From the NCBI RefSeq assembly GCF_052180255.1, contig NZ_CP197466.1, positions 2,852,001 through 2,916,000 of the forward strand: a stretch of DNA of 64,000 bases. The letters run 5' to 3'. This document shows, piece after piece, positions 25,802-34,591 of this stretch; position 1 is the first letter of the stretch; every line of letters begins with the position of its first letter. Under the pieces are notes generated by a model. The model was not told the origin of the DNA. It did no database searches and saw nothing but the letters and a program-made list of their open reading frames with translations. The position numbers and the translations under genes are program-made. The DNA comes from Paenibacillus_AM sp052180255 (GTDB lineage: Bacteria > Bacillota > Bacilli > Paenibacillales > NBRC-103111).

Positions 25802-25831
25802 TCGGGCTCCCCCTTACAAATAATATCGAAT

Positions 25832-26497
25832 TTATAATAAAGTAGATATCCATCCATCAACAGCCAAGTATACACGGCTCCACAAGTTCTGTCCAAACGG
25901 AGTTACCAGAATCGCGATTGTTAAGAACAGTCCAAGCATCGTCCATGCATTTTTCTTCGGCGATGTAGATGCATCCGACTCCTGCATACTCAATTTTCCG
26001 AAAAATGCTTGCACAATATACCAACCATCAAGCGGATATAAAGGCAATAAATGAATAATAGCATATAAAATATTGACTATAACACTATACTGGAGAAATC
26101 CTAAAAGTAAAAGTGATAATGACGATTCTCCACTAAAACCTGCTAATACAACAAAATAAAGCCACCAACAGATCAGACCCAGCAACAAATTAGCTAAGGG
26201 TGCAGATAAGCTTGTGAGCACGACTCGCAGGCGTGAATGATTTGTAAAATTAGCCGCTCGAACTTGTACGGGCTTCGTCCAACCATATGGCCCGAATAGA
26301 ACCATCAAGAGTCCAAGTGGCGCAATATGCGCGGCTGGATTCAGCGTCATTCTACCTTGCTCCCGTGCAGTTCGGTCGCCAAGTAAACTTGCTGTAAGCG
26401 CGTGCACAAAATCATGAAAGGAGGCTGCCACCAAAAAGGCGAGCAGCCGAAACAGTAGAGAATCTACTGCTAAATAAGAAAGAATCCCACTCATCAT
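25832..26497 (-). CDS. Site-2 protease (M50)-like membrane protein with HDxxH in place of HExxH
   Basis: A 221-residue polytopic protein matching the small M50/YwhC-like group: LGDRTAREQGRMTLNPAAHIAP follows the first motif and PLYPLDGWYIVQAF carries the third metal ligand Asp. The zinc-binding helix reads SFHDFVHALTA, so the catalytic Glu of HExxH is Asp (H28, D29, H32; codon GAT). HxDP after TLNP is HIAP, so a second usual acidic residue is also lost. Both His ligands and PLDG remain. It may be a weak protease or a non-enzymatic relative. The first ATG overlaps the ribH stop as ATGA, so it is translated from the riboflavin mRNA. Confidence 0.8.
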   Translation of the reverse strand: MMSGILSYLAVDSLLFRLLAFLVAASFHDFVHALTASLLGDRTAREQGRMTLNPAAHIAPLGLLMVLFGPYGWTKPVQVRAANFTNHSRLRVVLTSLSAPLANLLLGLICWWLYFVVLAGFSGESSLSLLLLGFLQYSVIVNILYAIIHLLPLYPLDGWYIVQAFFGKLSMQESDASTSPKKNAWTMLGLFLTIAILVTPFGQNLWSRVYLAVDGWISTLL

Positions 26498-26964
26498 ATC
26501 GTGAATTGTTTACTGAGGTTCGCCATTTCGATTGCAGCGGATGCTGCCTCCCAGCCCTTGTTGCCAGCTTTCGTTCCTGCACGTTCGATCGCTTGCTCAA
26601 TAGAATCCGTTGTTAGTACACCGAAGATTGTGGGTACACCCGTCTGCATATTAATACTTGCCACACCTTTGGCTACTTCACTACATACATAGTCAAAATG
26701 CGGAGTTGAACCACGAATAACAGTACCTAGTGTAATCACCGCATCATATTTACCGCTTTGCGCCATTTTTTGAGCGATTAATGGAATCTCGAATGCACCT
26801 GGTACCCATGCAACTGAAATTTCATCTTCTTGAACACCGTGACGCTTCAGTGCATCTAATGCGCCGCCTAGTAACTTAGATGTAATAAACTCATTAAATC
26901 TGCCTACAACAATACCGTATTTTAACCCTTGGGATACTAAGTTTCCTTCATAAATTTTCGTCAT
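26494..26964 (-). CDS. ribH: 6,7-dimethyl-8-ribityllumazine synthase
   Basis: A 156-residue lumazine synthase that condenses the ribityl-pyrimidine with dihydroxybutanone phosphate. It has the typical GIVVGRFNEFIT, WVPGAFEIPL and GTVIRGSTPHFDYVCSE (with the catalytic His) and the ending SLQ-like NLSKQ. Length is normal. It is the last enzyme gene of the rib operon and overlaps the M50-like gene by four bases. Confidence 0.96.
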   Translation of the reverse strand: MTKIYEGNLVSQGLKYGIVVGRFNEFITSKLLGGALDALKRHGVQEDEISVAWVPGAFEIPLIAQKMAQSGKYDAVITLGTVIRGSTPHFDYVCSEVAKGVASINMQTGVPTIFGVLTTDSIEQAIERAGTKAGNKGWEAASAAIEMANLSKQFTI

Positions 26965-26984
26965 GTGTAATCTCTCCTTTAGGA

Positions 26985-28199
26985 TTAATCTTTAAATGAA
27001 AGCATATGACCAAGCTTCTGTTTCTTCGTCCGCAAATATTTACGGTTATCTTCATTCTCTTCCATCTGAATAGCAACACGCTCTGTTACTTCAAGACCGT
27101 GACCTTCCAGGCCTTTAATCTTGCGTGGATTATTAGTCATCAGACGCATTTTACGTACACCAAGATCTTTCAGAATTTGAGCACCGATACCATAATTACG
27201 AAGATCAGCAGGGAATCCCAGCTTATTATTCGCCTCAACCGTATCGAATCCCTGCTCTTGAAGCGCATAAGCTTTCAATTTGTTAATCAGACCAATACCG
27301 CGGCCTTCTTGACGCATATAGAGCAGCACGCCACAACCTGCATCATCAATTTGCTTCAATGCTGCTGCAAGCTGTGGACCACAGTCACATCGGTGAGAGT
27401 GGAACACGTCGCCTGTTAAACACTCCGAATGCACACGAACCAGCGTGGGTACATGACTGTCGATGTCCCCTTTGACGAGAGCAACATGCTCTTTATCATC
27501 AACCTGATTCGTATAAGCTACAGCTCGGAATGTTCCAAAGTCTGTTGGCAGTTGAATTTCAATCTCCCGATGAATCAAGTTCTCTTGCAGTTTGCGATAC
27601 TCGATCATCGCTTGAATGGTGATGATTTTCAGATCATGCTTCTCACTAATCTTCATCAGATCAGGAACACGCGCCATTGTCCCGTCTTCTTTAATGACTT
27701 CACAAATGACTGCTGATGGATAAGAACCGCACATCCGAGCTAGATCAACAGCTGCCTCTGTGTGACCTGCGCGCTGCAAGACGCCGCCTTTCTTTGCCAC
27801 TAACGGGAAAACATGACCTGGTCTGCGGAAATCACTACCTTGTGTCTGATCCGCTATTAACGCTTGAATCGTCTCTGAGCGCTCATGTGCAGAAATACCT
27901 GTCGTTGTGTTCATGTGATCAATTGAGACCGTGAAGGCGGTACCATGATTATCTGTGTTCTGTGCAACCATTGGCGGCAAATCTAATTCAAGCGCACGTT
28001 CTTCGGTGATTGGGACACAGACTAATCCGCGACCTTCTGTAATCATAAAATTAATGACTTCCGGTGTTGCTTTATCCGAAAGGGCAATAAAATCCCCCTC
28101 ATTCTCTCGGTCCTCATCATCCACAACAATGATCACTTTCCCTAACTTTAAATCTGAGATCGCTTCTTCTATGGTGTTAAACTTATCCTGATTTGTCAT
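26985..28199 (-). CDS. ribBA: Bifunctional 3,4-DHBP synthase / GTP cyclohydrolase II
   Basis: A 404-residue fusion enzyme that feeds both branches of riboflavin synthesis. The N-terminal half (about 1-203) is DHBP synthase with VDDEDRENEGD and RRPGHVFPL; the C-terminal half is GTP cyclohydrolase II with the zinc site HSECLTGDVFHSHRCDC and MRQEGRGIGL. The ATG at 28199 is chosen because GGTGGGG lies six bases upstream; a GTG at 28211 lies within that site. It lies between ribE and ribH, 18 bases after the ribE stop. Confidence 0.96.
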   Translation of the reverse strand: MTNQDKFNTIEEAISDLKLGKVIIVVDDEDRENEGDFIALSDKATPEVINFMITEGRGLVCVPITEERALELDLPPMVAQNTDNHGTAFTVSIDHMNTTTGISAHERSETIQALIADQTQGSDFRRPGHVFPLVAKKGGVLQRAGHTEAAVDLARMCGSYPSAVICEVIKEDGTMARVPDLMKISEKHDLKIITIQAMIEYRKLQENLIHREIEIQLPTDFGTFRAVAYTNQVDDKEHVALVKGDIDSHVPTLVRVHSECLTGDVFHSHRCDCGPQLAAALKQIDDAGCGVLLYMRQEGRGIGLINKLKAYALQEQGFDTVEANNKLGFPADLRNYGIGAQILKDLGVRKMRLMTNNPRKIKGLEGHGLEVTERVAIQMEENEDNRKYLRTKKQKLGHMLSFKD

Positions 28200-28217
28200 T
28201 CGATACCCCACCCTTCG

Positions 28218-28904
28218 TTATTTAAACCCGTGTTCCGCTAAAAAGCTTTCCGTTAAGCTGCCTTGCGAACGAGATTGTCCAATAGCGGTTGAATTGGGAT
28301 TATCGCCTTTAAAAAACAGTAAGCGCTCGACATATTTTCCGAGAATATCGCATTCCATGTTAATCGTGTCACCCGCTTGCTTGGTCTGCAAGGCGGTCTG
28401 AGCCAGTGTGTGCGGAATGATCGACACAGAAAAGGTGTTGTCTGTCGCATCCACTAGTGTCAGTGAAATACCGTCTACTGTGATCGAACCACCACGAAGC
28501 AAATATTTCATCACGTCCGTTCGTTCGGGTTGAAAACGAAATACGACAGCATTCTCTTCCGGTGTTCGTGAAATTAAACTTGCCGTACAATCCACATGAC
28601 CTTGAACGATATGCCCACCGAAACGTCCAGTCGCTGCCATTGCGCGCTCCATGTTAACCTTCATTCCAGGACGCAGTAAGGACAAATTCGTCTTGCGGTA
28701 CGTCTCTGGCATCACATCTACCATGAAAGAGGATGAATCGTAAGCGATGACAGTTAGACATACACCATTGACTGCAATGGAGTCCCCAAGTTTTATATCA
28801 CCAAGTACACCCTGTATCGACGAACGAAGAGTCAGTACCATCGCTTGACCGCTTCGCTCGACGCGCAGCATCGTTCCTACTTCTTCCACAATCCCCGTAA
28901 ACAT
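28218..28904 (-). CDS. ribE: Riboflavin synthase alpha subunit
   Basis: A 228-residue enzyme that disproportionates two dimethyl-ribityllumazines into riboflavin and the pyrimidine. Two lumazine-binding repeats are visible: MFTGIVEEVGTM... with SIAVNGVCLTV, and GGHIVQGHVDC... with SITVDGISLTLVD. Trimers of this protein work with the RibH capsid. A C-terminal tail of about 25 residues extends past the usual end. The ATG at 28904 has AGGTGA upstream and follows the ribD stop by three bases. Confidence 0.95.
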   Translation of the reverse strand: MFTGIVEEVGTMLRVERSGQAMVLTLRSSIQGVLGDIKLGDSIAVNGVCLTVIAYDSSSFMVDVMPETYRKTNLSLLRPGMKVNMERAMAATGRFGGHIVQGHVDCTASLISRTPEENAVVFRFQPERTDVMKYLLRGGSITVDGISLTLVDATDNTFSVSIIPHTLAQTALQTKQAGDTINMECDILGKYVERLLFFKGDNPNSTAIGQSRSQGSLTESFLAEHGFK

Positions 28905-28907
28905 CGA

Positions 28908-30053
28908 CTATTTCACCTCCCCTGATTGAGAAAATGGAGCATGCGAGTTCTCCGTGTAACGAGGATAACCGGATAGGCAAAAATCCTCCCCGAACTGCTC
29001 CACTTTAAGGCGCTCCAAACGCAGCGCATCCTGCATCCGCTCATATCCACGGAAAGTGAAGTTTGCAGGCGCAGTATCGCCGCCAATGATGATGGGTGCA
29101 TAGAACAGCACCATCTTATCAATGAGGCGCGCTTCCAGCATCGCGCCGTTCAGCCCTCCGCCTCCTTCCAAGAGGATGGAGGCGATGTCCCGCTTGCCCA
29201 GCTCACGCAGGGCAAGGGAGAGATCCACATGCGCGCCATCGCCGCATGTGATCACCTCTACGCCGAGCGCTTCCAGCTCGGCGCGACGCTCTGCTGACGC
29301 ACCTGCGGTCGTCAGCACGAGGGTGCGCTGCATGGCTTGGCCCTGCAGCGCCTTTGCCGACGGCGGCGTGCTAAGCGCGCCGTCGACGAGCACGCGTACC
29401 GGCTGCAGCGCCGGTACGGACAATCTTGCGCTGAGCGACGGATCGTCAGCGCGAACCGTTCCCGCGCCAACCATGATCGCGCCATGCTGATGGCGCAGCA
29501 TGTGCACGTAGGCGCGTGCAGCCTCGCCGGTGATCCACTTGGAATCACCGGTTTTAGAGGCGATCCGGCCGTCTAGTGTGGCGGCCGTCTTCAATGTCAC
29601 CCATGGCATGCCAGTGACAATAAATTTGTTGAACACTTCATTAAGCTGCGCTGCTTCCTCTGCGAGCAAACCTGCTCTCACTTCAATACCCGCTTCACGC
29701 AAACGCTGAATACCAGTACCTGCTACGCGTGGGTTAGGATCAACACTCGCGACAACAACTCGCTTAATACCACGATCAATAAGTGCATGGCTGCATGGTG
29801 GCGTTTTTCCATAGTGTGAACAAGGCTCTAACGTCACATACGCTGTACTCCCAGCAGCCTCATTACCCGCCATCTGTAACGCATGAATCTCAGCATGAGC
29901 CTCACCCCTGCGAAGATGAGCGCCCATTCCGACAATACGTCCATCCTTAACAAGCACACAACCCACAACTGGATTAATTCCCGTCTGACCTTGTGCACTG
30001 CCTGCAAGCTGAAGCGCCAGACGCATATAATACTCATCACTTAGAATGTCCAT
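28908..30053 (-). CDS. ribD: Bifunctional riboflavin deaminase/reductase RibD
   Basis: A 381-residue fusion. The N-terminal deaminase has the zinc site HAE (53-55) and PCSHYGKTPPC (77-87); the C-terminal reductase (about 150-360) has TLKTAATLDGRIA and ILLEGGGGLNGAM. It deaminates then reduces the pyrimidine made by GTP cyclohydrolase II. The ATG at 30053 follows GGAGGT at six bases; a GTG at 30071 lies upstream of that site. It is the first gene of ribD-ribE-ribBA-ribH and is controlled by the FMN riboswitch upstream. Codons from about 29590 to 29120 are far richer in G and C than the rest of the gene and operon, a mosaic pattern. Confidence 0.95.
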   Translation of the reverse strand: MDILSDEYYMRLALQLAGSAQGQTGINPVVGCVLVKDGRIVGMGAHLRRGEAHAEIHALQMAGNEAAGSTAYVTLEPCSHYGKTPPCSHALIDRGIKRVVVASVDPNPRVAGTGIQRLREAGIEVRAGLLAEEAAQLNEVFNKFIVTGMPWVTLKTAATLDGRIASKTGDSKWITGEAARAYVHMLRHQHGAIMVGAGTVRADDPSLSARLSVPALQPVRVLVDGALSTPPSAKALQGQAMQRTLVLTTAGASAERRAELEALGVEVITCGDGAHVDLSLALRELGKRDIASILLEGGGGLNGAMLEARLIDKMVLFYAPIIIGGDTAPANFTFRGYERMQDALRLERLKVEQFGEDFCLSGYPRYTENSHAPFSQSGEVK

Positions 30054-30147
30054 GTTAGCACCTCCATTCACATGAAAAATAGCAGGGGAACGATTTCACC
30101 TTTACAAAACGGAGGCGTTTCTGGAAGTCACGCTTGCAAAGCAACAC

Positions 30148-30173
30148 AAAAAGCCCCGTTAAGCGAACGGGGC
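30148..30173 (-). terminator. Terminator of the rib leader (riboswitch expression platform)
   Basis: GCCCCGTT (30153-30160) pairs with AACGGGGC (30166-30173) around AAGCG, and plus-strand A5 (30148-30152) gives U5 on the minus transcript. Lying between the FMN aptamer and ribD, it is the likely off-state terminator. Confidence 0.8.
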
Positions 30174-30300
30174 GGATTCACTGTTAATATTTTTAAAAAC
30201 GGCAAACAAAGGCAGACATCCACTAGGGATTACGCCTTACATGTGAAAAAAAGCGCATAGAAATGCCATTGCTTTTTCACCGCTTTGTTACCGTATTTAT
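30174..30300 (-). other. Leader RNA between FMN aptamer and terminator
   Basis: These bases have no gene. They should contain the antiterminator arm that competes with the terminator at 30148-30173. Apart from that I see nothing further in them. Confidence 0.5.
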
Positions 30301-30468
30301 TCCCCTTCTCCCATCCAGACTATACTGTCGGTTCCGGAATTTCACCGGATCAACCGCTTGATCTTTAGAAAATAATTATCTAGTGATCAGCGGGTCACGG
30401 ACTTTGCTTGTAAATAACACCTACCAAGCATCACCGCCGGTCGGGAATTTCACCCGGCCCCGAAGGTT
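30301..30468 (-). promoter_or_regulatory. FMN riboswitch (RFN element) of the rib operon
   Basis: The minus strand shows the conserved RFN blocks: CTTCGGGGCCGGGTGAAATTCCCG, then ACCGGCGGTGATGC, GTCCGTGACCCGC, GGTTGATCCGGTGAAATTCCGG and ACCGACAGTATAGTCTGGATG with GGAGAAGG, in the normal order and about 165 bases in all. FMN binding in known members stops transcription of the riboflavin operon. About 130 bases separate it from the leader terminator, so the antiterminator pairing lies there; I could not fold it by eye. Confidence 0.96.
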
Positions 30469-30554
30469 CATAAATGTATGATCTCCCCTGCATTCTAACA
30501 TCGAGGCATACAAAAAGCAAGGAAGCTTGTTACTGTCCCAAAAGCCGATAAAGC

Positions 30555-30594
30555 CAAAAAAGCCCTGAGCCGCAAATACAGCAACTCAGAGCTT
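30555..30594 (-). terminator. Weak terminator after ppiB
   Basis: AAGCCCTGAG (30560-30569) pairs with CTCAGAGCTT (30585-30594) with one mismatch, and plus-strand A6 gives a U run on the minus strand. It follows the ppiB stop by 15 bases. Confidence 0.5.
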
Positions 30595-30609
30595 AAATGA
30601 TGATCGAAC

Positions 30610-31041
30610 TTAAACTTCTTCGATAACAATCGATTCGATTACGTCGCGACCTTTGAATGTATCTACAATTTCCATGCCCTTTGTTACCTTACCAAACACG
30701 GTATGTTGACCGTCTAAGTGTGGTTGTGCTTCGTAACAAATGTAGAATTGGCTTCCGCCTGTATTGCGGCCAGCATGTGCCATTGCAAGAGTTCCACGCT
30801 CATGTTTGTTTGGATTGATTTCACAGTTGATTGTGTAGCCAGGACCACCAGCACCCGTACCATTTGGGCAGCCGCCTTGTGCTACGAATCCAGGAATAAC
30901 ACGGTGGAAGTTCAGACCGTTATAGAAACCTTGGTTTACTAATTTCTCGAAATTTGCAACTGTATTGGGAGCATCCTTTTCAAAAAGCTCGATAAGAACC
31001 TCTCCGCCGTCTTTCATTGTCACTTTTGCTTGTTTAGTCAT
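30610..31041 (-). CDS. ppiB: Peptidyl-prolyl cis-trans isomerase, cyclophilin type
   Basis: A 143-residue cytosolic cyclophilin. It has FHRVIPGFVAQGG with the catalytic Arg, MAHAGRNTGGSQFYIC and LDGQHTVFGKV, all typical, and no signal peptide. It speeds proline isomerisation during folding. The ATG at 31041 is preferred (AAGGAG upstream, eleven bases); a GTG at 31053 overlaps that site. It stands alone between the rib leader and the GNAT gene. Confidence 0.95.
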   Translation of the reverse strand: MTKQAKVTMKDGGEVLIELFEKDAPNTVANFEKLVNQGFYNGLNFHRVIPGFVAQGGCPNGTGAGGPGYTINCEINPNKHERGTLAMAHAGRNTGGSQFYICYEAQPHLDGQHTVFGKVTKGMEIVDTFKGRDVIESIVIEEV

Positions 31042-31095
31042 TATGTGATTCACTCCTTATGTATAATTGGGATGAGTTCATTTTACACGATTCTA

Positions 31096-31977
31096 TCAAG
31101 CTGTACAAATCGCATAGTAATCAATGCTTCTTACATGAACAAACCCGCACGATTCATATAACCCTAGTGCCCCTAAATTCGTTACCGCAACCTCAAGTGC
31201 AGCAAATGGTTTACCTAATTCCTGCTGGCCATATGCAATCGTTTGTTTCAAAATGTTACGACCATGCCCTTGCCCACGCCATACTTTATTCACACCAAAT
31301 CCGAATATAAATATGGACTGCTCTTTTTCCATAATACCGATCTTAGCAATAGGCTGACCTGCAAGTTCAGCGATAAATGTCTTATCTTGCTTGCTTTCTA
31401 ATGATCGATCTACATACTCAGCTGCATCCTCATAAGACATATCGAATGCCTCCATATTGAGCTCTATCACAGTCTCTCGATCCTCTGGGAGTCGGGCTAA
31501 TCTTAACGTTGTTTGTACTGATCTCGGGATTAACACTTCCTCAGCATCATTACGTTCCATATAATGCTCGGAGAATGAATACTCGCCAGATGTTGAATCG
31601 ACAAAAGCTTTTCCTGTATCCGAATTTCCTGGGCAAATTAAGAGCACCTTGCTGTATTTCCTTTGGATCGACTCTTGCATGGCCATCTCTAACAATTTTG
31701 TAAAAATACCTTGACGGCGATAATCCGGGTGCACCATGCCGCTAACTTCCACTTCGACCGTTCCAAAGCTATATAAACCAAGAAAACCGACTATTTTCCC
31801 ATCCATCATGCATACAAAATCATTCACAACATTGCCAGGTCGTTCTCTGAGCATGCTCCAGTTTAATTTCAATGTCACTTCATCATGAGCCTTACATACT
31901 TGCATCAAAGCCTCTACCTGATTCAATTCCTCAGTTGTTAATTGCGTGCGACCATGTCCATCGTACAATAATACCAA
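31096..31977 (-). CDS. GNAT acetyltransferase with two GNAT domains
   Basis: A 293-residue protein made of two GCN5-type folds in tandem. The first (about 1-140) has VHPDYRRQGIFTKLL, the Q/RxxGxG/A acetyl-CoA loop; the second (about 150-293) has VWRGQGHGRNILKQTI with EVAVTNLGALGLYESCGF. The acceptor is unknown; similar double-GNAT proteins in Bacillus are mostly uncharacterised. The only start that fits the frame is a TTG at 31977 with a weak GGGGTTGGG upstream, so the exact start is uncertain. Confidence 0.85.
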   Translation of the reverse strand: MVLLYDGHGRTQLTTEELNQVEALMQVCKAHDEVTLKLNWSMLRERPGNVVNDFVCMMDGKIVGFLGLYSFGTVEVEVSGMVHPDYRRQGIFTKLLEMAMQESIQRKYSKVLLICPGNSDTGKAFVDSTSGEYSFSEHYMERNDAEEVLIPRSVQTTLRLARLPEDRETVIELNMEAFDMSYEDAAEYVDRSLESKQDKTFIAELAGQPIAKIGIMEKEQSIFIFGFGVNKVWRGQGHGRNILKQTIAYGQQELGKPFAALEVAVTNLGALGLYESCGFVHVRSIDYYAICTA

Positions 31978-32027
31978 ACACCCAACCCCTTTTTACGAAT
32001 ATTCAACCAAATTATACCACAAGTCCA

Positions 32028-33026
32028 TTAGCGCAAGAACATTAGATCCACAAAATCATCACGTGTAATGGCTCCAAAATAGCTTGGAATCGCAACATCC
32101 GCAAGCACTTCACGAACTTCCATTTCTTCATAACGCACACCGCGAAGCTTATCTTCAATTTCAGCCACATCATTCACACCGAAGAAGTCGCCGTAAATTT
32201 TTATCTCATCCATTCGTCCTTCGACGACGTCCATACGTACATCAATAATCCCTACTGGGAAACGCTTCATGTTCTGGATATTGCTCTTTGGTGATCGTCC
32301 ATAATTCCAATCCCAATTCTGATAACGTTCAGCAGAAATTTCATGAATTTTCGCCCAATCTGCTTCTGTAAGCTCATATTGCGGTACTTGATCCGGTTCC
32401 ATACCAAAAATTTGACGAAGCAGTTCTTCTTTAAACTGCTGAATCGTGATCTTCTCCTTCAAAAATTCAGAGATATTCCCCACACGAGAGCGGATCGACT
32501 TAGTGCCTTTAGATTGGATTTTTGCCGCATTGACCTTGAGTGCAGATACAACATGCTCAATCTCCGAATCGAACAGCAATGTGCCGTGACTGAACATACG
32601 TCCTTTGGTAATAAACTGCGCATTACCGGATATTTTACGCTCTCCGACTTGAATATCATTACGTCCAGTAAGTTCACATTCCACACCTAACTCATTTAGC
32701 GCCTTCACAACAGGTTCTGTGAACTTCTTAAAGTTATGGAACGATTGTCCGTCATCCTTTGTCAGAAAGCTAAAGTTCAAATTACCCAAGTCATGATAAA
32801 CCGCACCACCGCCAGAGAGTCTACGCACAACCTTGATCCCCTGTTCTTTGACATATTCCGCGTTGATTTCTTCGATGGTATTCTGATTTTTCCCGATAAT
32901 AATCGAAGGCTCATTTATATAAAATAGTAAATAACTATCATCCATCTGTAAGTGTTTCAATACAAACTCTTCAATCGCAAGATTAATTCTTGGATCTGTA
33001 ATTCCTTGATTGTCGATAAATAGCAT
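32028..33026 (-). CDS. lplJ: Lipoate-protein ligase LplJ
   Basis: A 332-residue ligase that activates free lipoate with ATP and attaches it to lipoyl domains of 2-oxoacid dehydrogenases and GcvH. The sequence opens MLFIDNQGITDPRINLAIEE, as in B. subtilis LplJ, then RRLSGGGAVYHDLGN, the ligase signature, and a C-terminal accessory domain after about residue 250. The ATG at 33026 has GGAGGG seven bases upstream; upstream codons in frame are not needed. It is preceded on the same strand by the lysA terminator. Confidence 0.94.
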   Translation of the reverse strand: MLFIDNQGITDPRINLAIEEFVLKHLQMDDSYLLFYINEPSIIIGKNQNTIEEINAEYVKEQGIKVVRRLSGGGAVYHDLGNLNFSFLTKDDGQSFHNFKKFTEPVVKALNELGVECELTGRNDIQVGERKISGNAQFITKGRMFSHGTLLFDSEIEHVVSALKVNAAKIQSKGTKSIRSRVGNISEFLKEKITIQQFKEELLRQIFGMEPDQVPQYELTEADWAKIHEISAERYQNWDWNYGRSPKSNIQNMKRFPVGIIDVRMDVVEGRMDEIKIYGDFFGVNDVAEIEDKLRGVRYEEMEVREVLADVAIPSYFGAITRDDFVDLMFLR

Positions 33027-33086
33027 AATTCTTCCCTCCATATTACCCATAGAATGAATAAGTTGGGCGATATAAGTTTTATATCA

Positions 33087-33115
33087 TAAAAAAAGGACCT
33101 TTACAAAGGTCCTTT
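33087..33115 (-). terminator. Terminator after lysA
   Basis: AAAGGACCTT (33092-33101) pairs with AAGGTCCTTT (33106-33115) around TACA; the plus-strand A run before it gives U on the minus transcript. It lies about 30 bases after the lysA stop. Confidence 0.85.
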
Positions 33116-33143
33116 CTTATCGAAGATCACATTCCAACTAATC

Positions 33144-34475
33144 TTATACAGTTGCACTAAGTCCCTTCATGCGTTGTGGCACAAGATCGTTCCCCACAAT
33201 ATTGTCGAACGTTTCTCTTTGAACAACAACATCTACATGTCCATCTTTTACGAATACGACAGCCGGACGGCGAATTCGATTATAGTTGCTTGCCATAGAG
33301 TAGTTATAAGCACCTGTCGAAGCGACAGCTAGAATGTCACCACTCTCTACTTTGGGTAAGTTCACGTTCCAGATCAACATATCGCCGCTCTCGCAGCATT
33401 TACCTGCAATAGACACAACTTCAGCATTTGATTCAAGCGCACGATTCGCAAGCATTGCTTCGTATTCGGCCTCATATAGCGCTGGACGCGGATTGTCTGT
33501 CATCCCGCCATCAACAGCTACATATTTACGTACACCTGGAATGTCTTTAAACGTACCTACTGTATACAAAGTCGTACCAGAATCCCCTACGATCGAGCGG
33601 CCTGGCTCAATCCAAATCTCAGGAAATGGGTAATTATAATTTGAAAAGTTAGTTTTTACAGAGTCAACAATTGCAGCAACGTATTGACCTGCAGGCAGCG
33701 GTGTATCCCCTTCTACATAGCGGATGCCGAAGCCTCCCCCTAAATTAATCACTTGGAATGTAACCTTGTATCTATCACGCATTTCTGCTGCGAAACCTGT
33801 CACTTTATCGATCGCGACTTGGAAACCATCAATCTCAAAAATTTGAGAACCTATATGTGAATGCACACCTAGGAGTTCGATATTGGGTAAAGATGCAGCT
33901 TCCTCTACGGCTTGTGCTGCAGCCCCATTTCCTAAATCAAAACCGAATTTGGAGTCAATTTGTCCCGTTGTAATGTATTCATGGGTATGTGCCTCAACAC
34001 CTGGTGTGAGCCGCAGCAATACGTTAACAACTTGACCCTTCTCCATCGCAATTGCGTTAAGCACGTGCAATTCCACAAAATTATCTACGACAAAACAGCC
34101 AATTTTCGCATCAATCGCCATTTCAATTTCTTGTGGCGTTTTGTTATTTCCGTGAAAATGAATACGATCTACTGGAAATCCTGCTTGCAAAGCGGTATAC
34201 AATTCGCCGTCCGATACGACGTCAAGTGATAGACCTTCTTCATGTATAAGTCTGCACATGGCCATCGTACAGAATGCTTTACTTGCATATGCAACTTGGA
34301 ATTTCAATCCGGAAGTGCGGAAAGCTTGAGTGAATTCTTGACAACGCTGACGAATAAGCGCCTCATCCATGACATACAAGGGTGTTCCGAACTTTGCTGC
34401 AAGTTCTGTTGCATCTACCCCTCCAACTTCTAGATGTCCTTGACTATTAATTTTGCTTGTCCCATGCAAGTACAT
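33144..34475 (-). CDS. lysA: Diaminopimelate decarboxylase
   Basis: A 443-residue PLP enzyme of alanine-racemase fold type III that makes L-lysine from meso-diaminopimelate. The PLP Lys is in VAYASKAFC, with HSHIGSQIF, the glycine loop NLGGGFGIRY and the dimer-partner Cys in CCESGDML. The ATG at 34475 follows GAGAGGAA; a longer frame upstream has no site. It lies downstream of spoVAF, as in B. subtilis, where lysA follows the spoVA operon. Confidence 0.96.
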   Translation of the reverse strand: MYLHGTSKINSQGHLEVGGVDATELAAKFGTPLYVMDEALIRQRCQEFTQAFRTSGLKFQVAYASKAFCTMAMCRLIHEEGLSLDVVSDGELYTALQAGFPVDRIHFHGNNKTPQEIEMAIDAKIGCFVVDNFVELHVLNAIAMEKGQVVNVLLRLTPGVEAHTHEYITTGQIDSKFGFDLGNGAAAQAVEEAASLPNIELLGVHSHIGSQIFEIDGFQVAIDKVTGFAAEMRDRYKVTFQVINLGGGFGIRYVEGDTPLPAGQYVAAIVDSVKTNFSNYNYPFPEIWIEPGRSIVGDSGTTLYTVGTFKDIPGVRKYVAVDGGMTDNPRPALYEAEYEAMLANRALESNAEVVSIAGKCCESGDMLIWNVNLPKVESGDILAVASTGAYNYSMASNYNRIRRPAVVFVKDGHVDVVVQRETFDNIVGNDLVPQRMKGLSATV

Positions 34476-34591
34476 ATACGATTCCTCTCTCTCCCCAGAC
34501 AACAGCCCGTTTTCCCCAACACTGCACTGTTTAAATTACTACTAAAATTATCACAGTTACGACAGTGTTACAATACACCAAACGCCAAAAC

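Noticed and set aside
29122..29490. 122-codon open frame antisense to ribD
   Set aside because: A by-product of the GC-rich patch; ribD is intact on the other strand.
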